A stretch of DNA of 53,369 bases from an uncultured Eubacteriales bacterium (GTDB lineage Bacteria > Bacillota > Clostridia > Christensenellales > CAG-138), in the NCBI GenBank assembly GCA_900542615.1, contig UQOG01000005.1:1-53369 (forward strand). The letters are read 5' to 3'. Made by a program: the position numbers and the translations under genes. The first letter of the stretch is position 1. Every line of letters starts with the position of its first letter. Under the pieces are notes generated by a model. The model made no database searches. It had not been told where the DNA came from and was given only the letters and a program-made list of their open reading frames with translations. Positions 1 through 8,092 of this stretch are shown here, piece by piece.

Positions 1-26
1 CCTGGCCGCGCCGTAGGCGCAAGGGC

Positions 27-73
27 GCTATGAAAACCTCGAAAAAGTGGCGCAAGCCACTTCTTCGACAGCC
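27..73 (-). repeat. 47-bp dispersed repeat, copy 1 (terminator-bearing)
   Basis: Its reverse complement matches positions 53319-53365 at 45 of 47 bases, as counted by eye. The element contains the hairpin AAGTGGC-TTGC-GCCACTT followed on the minus strand by a T run and the tail CGAGGTTTTCATAGC. Here it lies downstream of the minus-strand DUF2200 gene in the orientation that would let it end that transcript. It codes for nothing recognisable. Confidence 0.75.
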
Positions 74-75
74 TG

Positions 76-115
76 AGGCCCCCATATTCCCAGGAATATG
101 GGGGCCTTTCTCTAT
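76..115 (+). terminator. 15-bp perfect hairpin, probable terminator of an upstream plus-strand gene
   Basis: AGGCCCCCATATTCC (76-90) pairs exactly with GGAATATGGGGGCCT (93-107), followed on the plus strand by TTTCTCT. The minus strand has no T run after the stem, so it best fits a plus-strand transcript entering from outside the window. The T tract is short, so efficiency is uncertain. Confidence 0.55.
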
Positions 116-150
116 GGGCATGGAACGCCCATGCCGCCCTTCGCTTTCGT

Positions 151-537
151 TTATTTTTCAGCGCCCGCCGCCGGCGCGGCAGATCGGTCCAAGCCCAGGA
201 TGTTTTCCAAAGGCTTCCCTTTGGCCAGCGCATCCACCAGCTTATCCAAGCACCGGATATCCCGCATAAGGGGGTCCTGGATCGCTTCCACCCGCAGGCC
301 GCAGATCGTCCCCCTGATCTCCTTGCGGGCCGGATTCATGGCGGGCGCTTGGGTGAAAAACGCCCCGTAGGCAATTGGGCTATCCGCCAGCTGATGGATC
401 GTTGCCTGGTCGTAGCCCGTAAGCCAAGCGATGACAGCATCCACCTCGGCCTGGCTCCGTCCCTTTCGCACCGCCTTGTTTACCAACAGCGGATAGACGT
501 TTGAAAAGGGCATTTGAAATACCTTTTCCGGTTCCAT
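151..537 (-). CDS. DUF2200 family protein
   Basis: This 128-residue soluble protein resembles the DUF2200 family along its whole length, for example in the segment AVIAWLTGYDQ around residues 33-43. The biochemical role of the family is unknown. No signal peptide, membrane segment or metal site is visible; the last ten residues are Ala-rich and probably disordered. The ATG is preceded by GGAAGGA about nine bases upstream. It is the last minus-strand gene in the window, 166 bases after glmM, with no visible terminator between them, so it may be cotranscribed. It is followed by hairpins and the 47-bp repeat. Confidence 0.75.
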   Translation of the reverse strand: MEPEKVFQMPFSNVYPLLVNKAVRKGRSQAEVDAVIAWLTGYDQATIHQLADSPIAYGAFFTQAPAMNPARKEIRGTICGLRVEAIQDPLMRDIRCLDKLVDALAKGKPLENILGLDRSAAPAAGAEK

Positions 538-703
538 ACCTGCGCTTCCTTCCCTTTCATGCCGGGCTGCTAGGGCGGCGACGGCGTCAGTTTTATCCGC
601 TTCGCCCCAAAATGACGGACATGGGGCGCCTTGTGGCTCCGCACCGCCGGCGCAGCGGTTGCCGTCCCGTTGCGCTGTACGCTATGGGTCTTCCCAATGG
701 GGT

Positions 704-2062
704 TTATATTTTAATCTTGCCGTTGTATTTCTTCCGCAGGATCCGGGCCACTTGGGCGGCCAGCTCCTCCAGTTCATCCTCGTTCTGGCCTTCCAGCATA
801 ATGCGGATCAAAGGCTCCGTACCGCTGGCCCGCACCAAGATCCGACCGCTATTCCCTAAATGCTCTCCGATCTGCCGGATCTTTTCCTGCAATTCCTCGT
901 CCTGCATAGCCTCAGCCTTACGGCTGTTCTCCACCAGCACGTTCACCAGGATCTGGGGATAAATGGGCACATCCCCCGCCAAGGCGGACATGCGCTTGCC
1001 GGAGGTCTTTAAGATGTTCAAAACCTGGATGGCGGTAAGCATCCCATCCCCGGTGGTGTTCTGATCCAAAAAGATCACATGGCCGGATTGTTCGCCCCCC
1101 AGGCTATAGCCGCCTTCCAGCATGCATTCCAGCACATATCGGTCTCCCACCGCAGTCTCCGCCACATGGATGCCGATGTTGCGCATATACTGTTTCAGGC
1201 CGATGTTGCTCATCACCGTCACCACCAGGGTATCCCCATGGAGGCTGCCTGCGTCATGCATGACCTTGGCGCACATGCCTAAGATCCGGTCCCCATCCAC
1301 GATGTTGCCCCGTTCGTCCGTGGCGATGACCCGGTCCGCGTCCCCGTCAAAGGCAAAGCCCACGTCCGCCCCGCTTTCCGTCACCAGCTCTTGGAGCCGT
1401 TCCGGATGGGTGGAACCGCAGCCGTCATTGATATTGCTGCCGTCCGGCTCATCCGCCCGGGGGATCACATTGGCTCCCAATGCGGAAAATACTTCCGCCG
1501 CGATCCCCGAGGAGGCTCCGTTGGCGCAATCCAGCACCACCGTAATGCCGTCAAACCGGGTGGTGGCGGAGGAGATGAGAAATTCCTTATATTCCTCCCG
1601 CGCCCGCCGGGCATTGATGATATGGCCGACCTCCTCCCCCACCGGCCGCTGAAAGGCCGGAGCCTTGATCAGCCGTTCGATCTCATCCTCCAGGGCGTCG
1701 GATAGCTTGAAACCTTGGCCGTTGAACCATTTGACCCCGTTGTATTCCATGGGATTGTGGCTGGCGCTGACCATCACCGCTGCGTCCGCTTCATACAAAC
1801 GCACCAAGTATGCCATGGCTGGCGTTGGGATGACCCCCACGTCGATCACATCCCCCCCCACAGAGCAGATGCCCGCCATCAGCGCCGCCGCCAACATATC
1901 GCCGGAGCGCCGGGTATCCCGGCCCACCAAAATGCGGGGATTGTGTACCTCGCTGGTAAGCACCTGGGCCCCTGCCATGCCGATCTGCATAGCCAATTCG
2001 CAGCTTAAATCCTCATTGGCGATCCCACGGACCCCGTCCGTCCCAAACAATCTCGTTCCCAT
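704..2062 (-). CDS. glmM: Phosphoglucosamine mutase
   Basis: Converts glucosamine-6-phosphate to glucosamine-1-phosphate on the route to UDP-GlcNAc for peptidoglycan. The 452-residue product has the family landmarks in order: N-terminal RLFGTDGVRG, phosphoserine loop VSASHNP near residue 101, metal loop FDGDADR near residue 240, and the C-terminal phosphate-binding segment RASGTEPLIRIM. Length is normal. The frame opens at an upstream TTG, but GGGAGG lies six bases before the ATG at 2062, and the resulting MGTRLFGTDG start fits the family. It stands alone, downstream of the terminator of the membrane-protein gene. The usual neighbour cdaA-ybbR genes are not here. Confidence 0.96.
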   Translation of the reverse strand: MGTRLFGTDGVRGIANEDLSCELAMQIGMAGAQVLTSEVHNPRILVGRDTRRSGDMLAAALMAGICSVGGDVIDVGVIPTPAMAYLVRLYEADAAVMVSASHNPMEYNGVKWFNGQGFKLSDALEDEIERLIKAPAFQRPVGEEVGHIINARRAREEYKEFLISSATTRFDGITVVLDCANGASSGIAAEVFSALGANVIPRADEPDGSNINDGCGSTHPERLQELVTESGADVGFAFDGDADRVIATDERGNIVDGDRILGMCAKVMHDAGSLHGDTLVVTVMSNIGLKQYMRNIGIHVAETAVGDRYVLECMLEGGYSLGGEQSGHVIFLDQNTTGDGMLTAIQVLNILKTSGKRMSALAGDVPIYPQILVNVLVENSRKAEAMQDEELQEKIRQIGEHLGNSGRILVRASGTEPLIRIMLEGQNEDELEELAAQVARILRKKYNGKIKI

Positions 2063-2178
2063 TTCCATCCTCCCACCCAATAATTTGTCATGGGGTTTTC
2101 TTCCCTATATATTATACGCTAGGCATCCCGCCTTTTGCAACGCGTTCCCCTGCGCGGCCTTCTCTGTCCGCCCCCAAG

Positions 2179-2215
2179 AAAAAAGGCCCGCCGTCCCTTT
2201 CCAGGGCGGCAAGCC
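2179..2215 (-). terminator. Rho-independent terminator after the 2.2-3.3 kb membrane-protein gene
   Basis: On the minus strand a GGCTTGCCG-CCCT / AGGG-CGGCGGGCC stem with one bulged A and a GGAA loop is followed directly by TTTTTT. It lies 18 bases past the stop codon of the gene ending at 2233. Confidence 0.85.
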
Positions 2216-2232
2216 TCGTCGCAGCCTTTCCC

Positions 2233-3336
2233 TTAATCCAGCGGCTCCACATCTACCACCAGATAGAAGTTATCCGTATACCGGATTCGGTATTGCCGGG
2301 CGTTTTCCTGGTTCCAGGCAATGCTTTGGTTTTCATGATACAAGGCGTCCTGATCCAGCGTAAAGTCCAAAAGGTTCGGCACATAAAACGACATCCATTC
2401 GCCTCCGGTATCCTCGCCGATACCCCCATAGCGGGTCACCGGTTCCGGCTGTCCCTGGCTGAATGGGCCGGGAAGCCGGGCCGGGCGAAGTTTGGGGCTA
2501 ACCCAAACGGTGGCCTCCTGCAATTGACCATTTTGGATCTGGGCGATATCCGCCTGGGCCTGATTCAGCAATGTGGGCACCCCCTCCTGCCCAATCATAA
2601 ACCAGCCTAAAAATACCGGGAATGCCAGGCAAACCACCATCAGGGAAATGGTTTTGCCGGTGCGCACCCCTTTCCAGGCCGCCACCGCCACTGCCGCCAA
2701 CACCACCAGGAGCCCGATGCTCCATGCCAGGAGGATGTCCTTATACCAGCTTTCGTAGCCCATGAGCAGCGCTACAGGGGTTTGGGTCTGGGAAAAGCGC
2801 ATGTTGCACAGGGCAGGGCTCACGGAATACCACAGCAGCAGCAGGGATACCACCAGGCCTAAAAAAGGAAGGGATGTAAATAAAATTTCCTTTTTGCTAT
2901 GCTTTTTTTCCGTTTGTTGCGGCGCATGTTCCATAGAAGGTTCCGGCATAGGCTCTTCCTGGGGGAGAATATCCTGGGTGCGGAACAGCCGGTAAGCCTT
3001 ATGGAAATGAAAGGTAGCCTGCACGGCCATGAATCCCGCCAAGATAAGCCACCAGCCTTGTATTCTGCCTGTGGAAAGCAAGCCGAAGATGGAATTTGCA
3101 AAGCCATACAGCAGCAACAAGCTGGCGCATACCCGGCTTCTTAGCAAATGTATCCCCAACCCGAGGCCAGCGATCAGCGCTATGTCGATGATCACGCTGT
3201 AGTTCTGCTGCAAAAGCCCCAACCCCAAGCTTACTCCTGCACAGATATAGGCGAAGATAGCCGCGCTTTTGATGTTGCTTTTGTCCTTCTTCGTTGCGTA
3301 CTTCTTATAAAATTCCCGTTTTGATAAAAGCTCCAT
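2233..3336 (-). CDS. Polytopic membrane protein of unknown function
   Basis: I do not recognise the family. The 367-residue product has a short basic cytoplasmic N-terminus (MELLSKREFYKKYATKKDK), four closely spaced hydrophobic segments, a charged loop rich in Glu, Gln and Lys (around residues 125-155), three more hydrophobic segments, and a roughly 120-residue soluble C-terminal domain that probably lies outside the membrane. The frame extends further upstream, but GGAGG sits seven bases before the ATG at 3336 and the upstream extension looks like non-coding sequence. It is flanked by the rpsI terminator upstream and its own terminator downstream, so it appears to be a single-gene unit. I find no convincing promoter. 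Confidence 0.75.
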   Translation of the reverse strand: MELLSKREFYKKYATKKDKSNIKSAAIFAYICAGVSLGLGLLQQNYSVIIDIALIAGLGLGIHLLRSRVCASLLLLYGFANSIFGLLSTGRIQGWWLILAGFMAVQATFHFHKAYRLFRTQDILPQEEPMPEPSMEHAPQQTEKKHSKKEILFTSLPFLGLVVSLLLLWYSVSPALCNMRFSQTQTPVALLMGYESWYKDILLAWSIGLLVVLAAVAVAAWKGVRTGKTISLMVVCLAFPVFLGWFMIGQEGVPTLLNQAQADIAQIQNGQLQEATVWVSPKLRPARLPGPFSQGQPEPVTRYGGIGEDTGGEWMSFYVPNLLDFTLDQDALYHENQSIAWNQENARQYRIRYTDNFYLVVDVEPLD

Positions 3337-3674
3337 ACCATCCCTCCATGCTAACATCCCGTCTGCTGTGCGGCAACGACAGCATCCCCTGGAAAAGGGG
3401 CCGGCCCGTGTATGCAGCCGTTGTTTCGGGATATGGCGGCGCGTATCCCCTGCCGCCAACCTGCTTTATCGGGTCGCGTCAAGTTCGGTCCTGTTTATGC
3501 TGGCCTCTGGCAGGGTCCTCTGTCTCCACCGGCCCTCCCAGCATTGCAGCGATAGGGCAGGAACCGACCCGGGCTTCTTGTATCCTCCCTGCCGGCCCGC
3601 CCATAGCTTCTCGCCCAATCCATGTCCGTGGCTTCGCTTTGGCCCCCAGGCTGGGCCAAAGAAGGACGACCATG
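3337..3674. other. Intergenic stretch between rpsI terminator and membrane-protein gene
   Basis: About 340 bases with no supported gene. Just downstream of the rpsI terminator, in minus-strand terms, is a perfect 9-bp hairpin, CTTTGGCCC (3637-3645) with GGGCCAAAG (3653-3661), without a T run. A TTGACG hexamer occurs on the minus strand but lacks a matching -10. No riboswitch or T-box landmark was recognised. Confidence 0.5.
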
Positions 3675-3707
3675 AAAAAAGCCCCGGAACAAATCGGTTC
3701 TGGGGCT
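3675..3707 (-). terminator. Terminator of the rplM-rpsI operon
   Basis: On the minus strand AGCCCCAGAAC (3707-3697) pairs with GTTCCGGGGCT (3690-3680), one mismatch, followed by TTTTTTC. It lies about 25 bases after the rpsI stop codon. Confidence 0.9.
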
Positions 3708-3730
3708 CTGTAAACGTTTGGTAAGAAAGT

Positions 3731-4126
3731 TTAGCGCTTGGAGAACTGGGGAGCGCGACGGGCGGCTTTGAGGCCGTACTTTTTACGCTCCTTCATGCGG
3801 GGGTCGCGGGTGAGGTAGCCGGCCTTCTTCAAAGCGCCCCGGAGCTCGGGCTCCGCAGCGATGAGGGCGCGGGCAATGCCATGACGGATGGCGCCAGCCT
3901 GGCCGGTGGTGCCGCCGCCGCATACGTTGACCTTTACGTCAAACTTGCTCTGGGTGCCGGTGAGGGCCAGAGGTGCGCGAACGATCATCTTCAGGGTCTC
4001 ATAGCCGAAATAATCGTCCAGATCCCGCTGATTGATGGTGATGTTGCCGGTGCCGGGGAGCAGGCGAACGCGGGCAATGGACTTCTTACGACGGCCGGTG
4101 CCGAGATATTGGGTAATGCTTGCCAT
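3731..4126 (-). CDS. rpsI: 30S ribosomal protein S9
   Basis: Small-subunit protein whose C-terminal tail reaches the P-site tRNA. The 131 residues begin MASITQYLGTGRRKKSIARV, carry the conserved GGGTTGQAGAIRHGIARAL segment, and end in the basic tail RRAPQFSKR typical of S9. Length is normal. It follows rplM by 20 bases, the standard L13-S9 operon, and is followed by a strong terminator. Confidence 0.98.
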   Translation of the reverse strand: MASITQYLGTGRRKKSIARVRLLPGTGNITINQRDLDDYFGYETLKMIVRAPLALTGTQSKFDVKVNVCGGGTTGQAGAIRHGIARALIAAEPELRGALKKAGYLTRDPRMKERKKYGLKAARRAPQFSKR

Positions 4127-4146
4127 TTTCTTGTTCCTCCTGTCTC

Positions 4147-4578
4147 TTATTTGAGCACGAGCACTTCGGGCGTCTGGGCGGCATGCTGATGCTGGCTGCC
4201 CGCATAAATGCGGACCTTCTTGAGCATCTTGCGGCCCAGGGGGCCCTTGGGCATCATCCGGCGAATGGCTTCATATACGGCAAACTCAGGCTTCTTATCC
4301 AACAGCTCGCCATAAGAGGTCTCGCGAATGCCACCGGGATAACCGGTATGCCGATAATACTTTTTGTCGGTGAGCTTTTTGCCGGTAAGGGTGACCTTGT
4401 CCGCATTGATGATGATGACATGATCACCAGTGTCCACATGGGGGGTATATATGGGCTTATGCTTGCCACGCAGAATAGCGGCTACCTGGGATGCGAGACG
4501 GCCGAGCACCATACCTTCTGCATCCACCACATACCACTTGCGTTCTACGGCTTCGCCCTTGGCCATATAGGTCTTCAT
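4147..4578 (-). CDS. rplM: 50S ribosomal protein L13
   Basis: Early-assembling 23S rRNA-binding protein. The 143-residue product has the canonical start MKTYMAKGEAVERKWYVVDA, the GKHKPIYTPHVDTGDHVIIIN segment and the RMMPKGPLGRKML motif. AGGAGG lies six bases before the ATG at 4578; the longer open frame upstream is leader sequence. It is first in the rplM-rpsI operon and is driven by a near-consensus promoter about 110 bases upstream, which leaves a leader of about 107 bases that could hold an autoregulatory site, although I cannot identify one. Confidence 0.98.
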   Translation of the reverse strand: MKTYMAKGEAVERKWYVVDAEGMVLGRLASQVAAILRGKHKPIYTPHVDTGDHVIIINADKVTLTGKKLTDKKYYRHTGYPGGIRETSYGELLDKKPEFAVYEAIRRMMPKGPLGRKMLKKVRIYAGSQHQHAAQTPEVLVLK

Positions 4579-4691
4579 GGCTGTCCTCCTAAAAGCAGTA
4601 GTGATAATAAAATCGCGTTGCATCCATGGGGAGGTACCTTGCTTCCGGGGCTGTGGCCGCAAATACCGATCCTAACGAACACACAAGTGAT

Positions 4692-4720
4692 ATTCTACCC
4701 AAATTATGCCGCCCTGTCAA
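4692..4720 (-). promoter_or_regulatory. Sigma-A promoter of rplM-rpsI
   Basis: Minus strand TTGACA (4720-4715), a spacer of exactly 17 bases, then TAGAAT (4697-4692). Predicted start is near 4685. No other gene start lies nearby. Confidence 0.88.
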
Positions 4721-4800
4721 GCCCAAACAGGCTGAAATCCAGGGTTTTTTTCCTGAAAATCCAACTTTTTTTCCAGTGTCCGGCGCCGAGGGGCTAGGGG

Positions 4801-5262
4801 TCAAACCAAGCCCGGGAAACCGGTCTGCCGCAGGGCCTCGTACAGCACGATGGCCGCCGAATTGGATAAGTTCAAAGACCGTTGGCCCGGCCGCATGGGG
4901 ATGCGAATGGCATCTTTCCCACGCCGCTGCAATAAGGCTGGGCCCAATCCGGCCGTCTCCTTGCCAAACACCAAAAAGTCCCCATCCTGGTACCGTACAT
5001 CCCCATAGGAGCGGGTGGCATGGGTGGAGGTGAGAAAGAACCGGGCCGTAGGATAGGCGGCCTCCACCTCCTCAAAGGCGTCGTAATAATGCACCTCCAA
5101 GCTATCCCAATAATCCAACCCCGCACGTTTCAGGTACTTGTCCTCCAAGCTGAACCCGAAAGGACGCACCATATGCAGGACCGTCCCCGTTACCGCGCAG
5201 GTGCGGGAAATGTTGCCGGTATTTTGCGGGATCTCCGGCTCCACCAAAACGATATGAAACAT
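4801..5262 (-). CDS. trmL: tRNA (cytidine(34)-2'-O)-methyltransferase
   Basis: SPOUT-class enzyme that 2'-O-methylates the wobble base of certain leucine tRNAs using S-adenosylmethionine. The 153 residues include the N-terminal MFHIVLVEPEIPQNTGNI, the FGKETAGLG loop, and the knotted C-terminus IPM...RSLNLSNSAAIVLYEALRQ, all typical of TrmL. Length is normal. GGAGG precedes the ATG. It starts 47 bases after the nucleotidyltransferase gene and has its own likely extended -10 promoter there. Confidence 0.95.
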   Translation of the reverse strand: MFHIVLVEPEIPQNTGNISRTCAVTGTVLHMVRPFGFSLEDKYLKRAGLDYWDSLEVHYYDAFEEVEAAYPTARFFLTSTHATRSYGDVRYQDGDFLVFGKETAGLGPALLQRRGKDAIRIPMRPGQRSLNLSNSAAIVLYEALRQTGFPGLV

Positions 5263-5303
5263 GGACGGGCCTCCTTTTCATGTGGAAAATTCAAGCTCCG
5301 TCC

Positions 5304-5332
5304 ATTGTATCACGATTCTTCCCCTTTGTCTT
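5304..5332 (-). promoter_or_regulatory. Probable promoter of trmL
   Basis: Minus strand AAGACA (5332-5327), 17-base spacer, TACAAT (5309-5304), with TG one base before the -10, giving an extended -10. The promoter overlaps the 3' end of the preceding gene. Confidence 0.5.
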
Positions 5333-7715
5333 GGGCAATCTGCCGGACCTTATCCAAATACAGGTCTGTCAGCTCCTGCGCATATTCCCCATTGAAGCTC
5401 CCAGCCACCACCCGGTAGGCTGTCAGATCCCCGTTCGGCCGGATCAACACCCAGCCTTTGTCGCTGCGCACCTTCACCCCGTCCATCAGCTCCACCCGGT
5501 CGCTGCGCTCGGTCTCCACCAAGCTTCGCATTACCCGACCCATCTCCTTCCAGGAGCAGCCCACGCTGCCCTCCGCTTCATAGGTCTTGGGCAACTGCTC
5601 CACGTAGCCGGCAAGCTGTCCCTGCCGCCCCATTTGGCTTAACCGCACCACCGCTGCCTCCGTTTCAAATAGCTCTGGAAGATAACAGCCGTGGGTCAAT
5701 GCCTGTTTCTTCCATTTTTCCCGGTCCTCTGGGCATCGATGTACTTTGCATCCCAAGCCCTCCAAATATTCCGCATAGGTTTCGCTGATCCCAACCGGCA
5801 GCCCTGTATGGCCCCGAAGCCGCCCTTCCGCCAGAGCGCATTGGATCAGTAAAACGATCCGCTGGCTTTCGCCAAGGTATTGATCCCGAAAGATACAGGT
5901 CATCTCCCCTGTTTCGTCCACGAAGAACCCTAACTCTGCCCCTTGTTGGATCATGCTGCCATGCAAGCGGCTCGCCTGGCGTTCCGCCATGAATAGCACG
6001 CTATATCCAGCCGGTAAAAGCACCCGGGCCGCGGTATCATACAGGTCCCCATCCCCGCTGAGGATGATCTTATACCCACCGGCCTGGACCCCCGGCTCCA
6101 AGATATCCCCCAGCCTGGCTTCATAGCCTTTGGCCGCGCCCCCCAGTTGCTGGATGATGCCCAGCCGCTGGGCCGTCAAAGGCGGATGTGGCCCGCTGAG
6201 CAACTCCTGCCGGAAGGAACGGAAGCTCCCGCCCGTCAACCGGCAGCCCTGCCCATCGCATAGAGCCAATTCCGCTCCATGGGGCCCTGTGCCATCTCGC
6301 TGTACATAGATGCCGCCCTGTAGGCCGTAGCTGCGAATCCCATGGGTAAAGGCGGAATAGCTGCAATGGCCCAGATCATATACGTCCCCGCCCTGGGACA
6401 CCATCCCCGCCATGGCCCCGTGCTTGAGCATAACCGCCTGCTGGCTCCCATCTGTGGCAATGGCCAATTCCTTTTGAGCGCCTTTCTGACTTTTTACATA
6501 GGCAGCCCCGATCCGTGCAGCTCGCTCCGGTCCAAGGTCCCCATCCGTATAGCCTTTTACCACCGTATCCAGGTTGTTCTTGTGCAGGCCCCCATCCCAG
6601 ATCACATCCTCCTGGCAGGTCGCCCCATCCTCCACCTGTTTGTTGGGCCACAGGCAAGCCCCGGCGGTTATAGAAGCCCCTTTTCCCACATGGCTTCCAG
6701 CCCCCAGGGCGGTACCGGCAAAGATGCGGGCATGGTCGTCCACCTGGGCGCCTTCCGCGATGACCGCACCCCGGATCTCCCCATGCTCCCGTACCCGGGC
6801 GCCTTGCAGCAAAATGCTCCGCTTGATGCTGCTGCCCGCCCCGATCCGAACGCCGCTGCACAGCACCGTACCGTCCGCCAGCAGGGCGCCTCCTGCCACC
6901 TCCGCATCCCGGCCAATGTAGCAGGGGGCAACCAGCGCCGCCTCCGGGGATACCTTGGCGTCATGCTCCATAAAAATGCCATCCCGCTCCACCGCCAAGG
7001 TCTCAAAGGCGCACTTCCCTGCCAGCATATCCCGCTGGGCTTGTACATAGGCCCTAAGGTCCCCGATATCACACCAATAGCTTTCTGTGACATGACCCAT
7101 GATGGGCATGTTTGCCGCCAGCATCTTGGGAAAAAGATCCATGCTGAAATCGTAGGCTTGATCCTTGGGGATCATTTCCACCGCTTCCGGGGAGAGCAAA
7201 TAGATCCCCGTATTGGCCAGGTCGCTGAACACCTGGGAAAGCTGGGGCTTCTCCAAGAAGCGGCGGATGCGGCCGGTTTCATCCATCAGGGCAACTCCGT
7301 ATTCCGTAGGCACCTGCACCCGCTTCAATACGATGGTGGCCGCCGCGCGGCTGCTCTCATGGGCCCGGAGTAGCGCCCCCAGGTCCACATCCGTGATGGC
7401 GTCCCCGCTCAGCACCAGCACAGGCTCCCCAGGCCGGGCCACCGCCGCCACGCTGCCGGCCGTCCCCAGGGGCTTGTCCTCCACGCTATAGCGGATCTCC
7501 GCCCCAAAGGCTCGCCCATCCCCCAAATGCCCCCGGATCATTTCCGGCAGGTAATGGAGGGTGGCCGCGATGTCTGTGATCCCATGGGCTGTGAGCAGCT
7601 CCACGCAATAATCGATCACCGGCTTGTTCAAGAGTGGCACCATTGGTTTTGGCATGGTGCAGGTCAAGGGCCGCAGCCGCTTGCCGTGCCCGCCGGCCAT
7701 GATGACTGCCTGCAT
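5310..7715 (-). CDS. Nucleotidyltransferase (mannose-1-phosphate guanylyltransferase-like) fused to a degenerate phosphohexomutase domain
   Basis: 801 residues. Residues 1-235 are a sugar-phosphate nucleotidyltransferase: AVIMAGGHGKRLRPLT binds the nucleotide, followed by PKPMVPLLNKP, LSGDAITDVD and EYGVALMDETG. Residues from about 245 to 370 show hexapeptide-type left-handed beta-helix repeats. Residues from about 375 to 800 have the layout of a phosphomannomutase or phosphoglucomutase, but the serine loop expected as TASHNP reads YVQRDGTGPHG, the DGDxDR metal loop reads FFVDETGEMTC, and RPSGTEP reads RPNGDLTAY. The mutase is therefore probably inactive. Long fusions of this layout occur in Firmicutes and cyanobacteria. 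The likely role is making an NDP-sugar for envelope glycans; the exact nucleotide and sugar cannot be told from sequence. Confidence 0.85.
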   Translation of the reverse strand: MQAVIMAGGHGKRLRPLTCTMPKPMVPLLNKPVIDYCVELLTAHGITDIAATLHYLPEMIRGHLGDGRAFGAEIRYSVEDKPLGTAGSVAAVARPGEPVLVLSGDAITDVDLGALLRAHESSRAAATIVLKRVQVPTEYGVALMDETGRIRRFLEKPQLSQVFSDLANTGIYLLSPEAVEMIPKDQAYDFSMDLFPKMLAANMPIMGHVTESYWCDIGDLRAYVQAQRDMLAGKCAFETLAVERDGIFMEHDAKVSPEAALVAPCYIGRDAEVAGGALLADGTVLCSGVRIGAGSSIKRSILLQGARVREHGEIRGAVIAEGAQVDDHARIFAGTALGAGSHVGKGASITAGACLWPNKQVEDGATCQEDVIWDGGLHKNNLDTVVKGYTDGDLGPERAARIGAAYVKSQKGAQKELAIATDGSQQAVMLKHGAMAGMVSQGGDVYDLGHCSYSAFTHGIRSYGLQGGIYVQRDGTGPHGAELALCDGQGCRLTGGSFRSFRQELLSGPHPPLTAQRLGIIQQLGGAAKGYEARLGDILEPGVQAGGYKIILSGDGDLYDTAARVLLPAGYSVLFMAERQASRLHGSMIQQGAELGFFVDETGEMTCIFRDQYLGESQRIVLLIQCALAEGRLRGHTGLPVGISETYAEYLEGLGCKVHRCPEDREKWKKQALTHGCYLPELFETEAAVVRLSQMGRQGQLAGYVEQLPKTYEAEGSVGCSWKEMGRVMRSLVETERSDRVELMDGVKVRSDKGWVLIRPNGDLTAYRVVAGSFNGEYAQELTDLYLDKVRQIAQDKGEES

Positions 7716-7719
7716 AAAA

Positions 7720-7750
7720 AATACCGCCTTTCCGAATAGAATGCGGTATT
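7720..7750 (-). promoter_or_regulatory. Hairpin covering the ribosome-binding site of the nucleotidyltransferase gene
   Basis: Minus strand AATACCGC (7750-7743) pairs perfectly with GCGGTATT (7727-7720), loop 15 bases. The 3' arm includes the only plausible ribosome site (AAAGGCGG) of the gene starting at 7715, and a T run follows directly before the ATG. It could mask translation or act as a terminator. Confidence 0.45.
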
Positions 7751-8092
7751 ATTCTTTGCCGCTGTACGGCTTTTTATTACCCTTCGCATAGCGGGTTTCC
7801 CGGCCTGCGCGCCCCATAGCCCCTTCTAAGGGACGTCGCAACGGCCAAGCCGCCTTCCCTTCGTCCAGGCGTACCCCGGACGAAGGCAGCTATGCAAAAA
7901 AGCGGGAGGTATACCTGCGGTATCCCTCCCGACGATGCCAAAATAGCTGTTCCATTATACCCCTTCAGGACGACGTCCTTCTAGGCTGCCATCCAAAAAA
8001 CGCTTGCTTTGCCCCGCGATAAGCCGCCGCAGGTCAGGCCCGCATGGTAGGCGGCAAGGCCCTTGCCGAGGTGTCCCTTGGAGCGTCCCGGC
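7751..8092. other. Structured intergenic leader between the SleB-like gene and the nucleotidyltransferase gene
   Basis: About 340 bases without a gene. In minus-strand order it holds: a 13-base palindrome AGGACGTCGTCCT (7979-7967); a TATAAT hexamer (7959-7954) with a poor -35; the terminator at 7931-7896; a 9-bp hairpin CCTTCGTCC (7886-7878) with GGACGAAGG (7866-7858); and a small GCCG-loop-CGGC hairpin near 7770-7758. I recognise no known riboswitch. Confidence 0.5.
7896..7931 (-). terminator. Terminator downstream of the hslV-hslU-hydrolase operon
   Basis: Minus strand CGGGAGG-G-ATACC, loop GCA, GGTAT-A-CCTCCCG, then CTTTTTT. Only one internal mismatch. It lies 160 bases beyond the hydrolase stop, and a TATAAT hexamer just upstream of it leaves open that it works as an attenuator for the next gene. 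Confidence 0.8.

Noticed and set aside
3294..3713. 139-codon plus-strand frame between rpsI and the membrane-protein gene
   Set aside because: It runs through the membrane-protein start and the rpsI terminator, lacks a ribosome site, and its product has no conserved feature.
4579..4691. Known L13 leader RNA in the rplM leader
   Set aside because: The leader is of suitable length but I could not identify the conserved stem, so it is not called.
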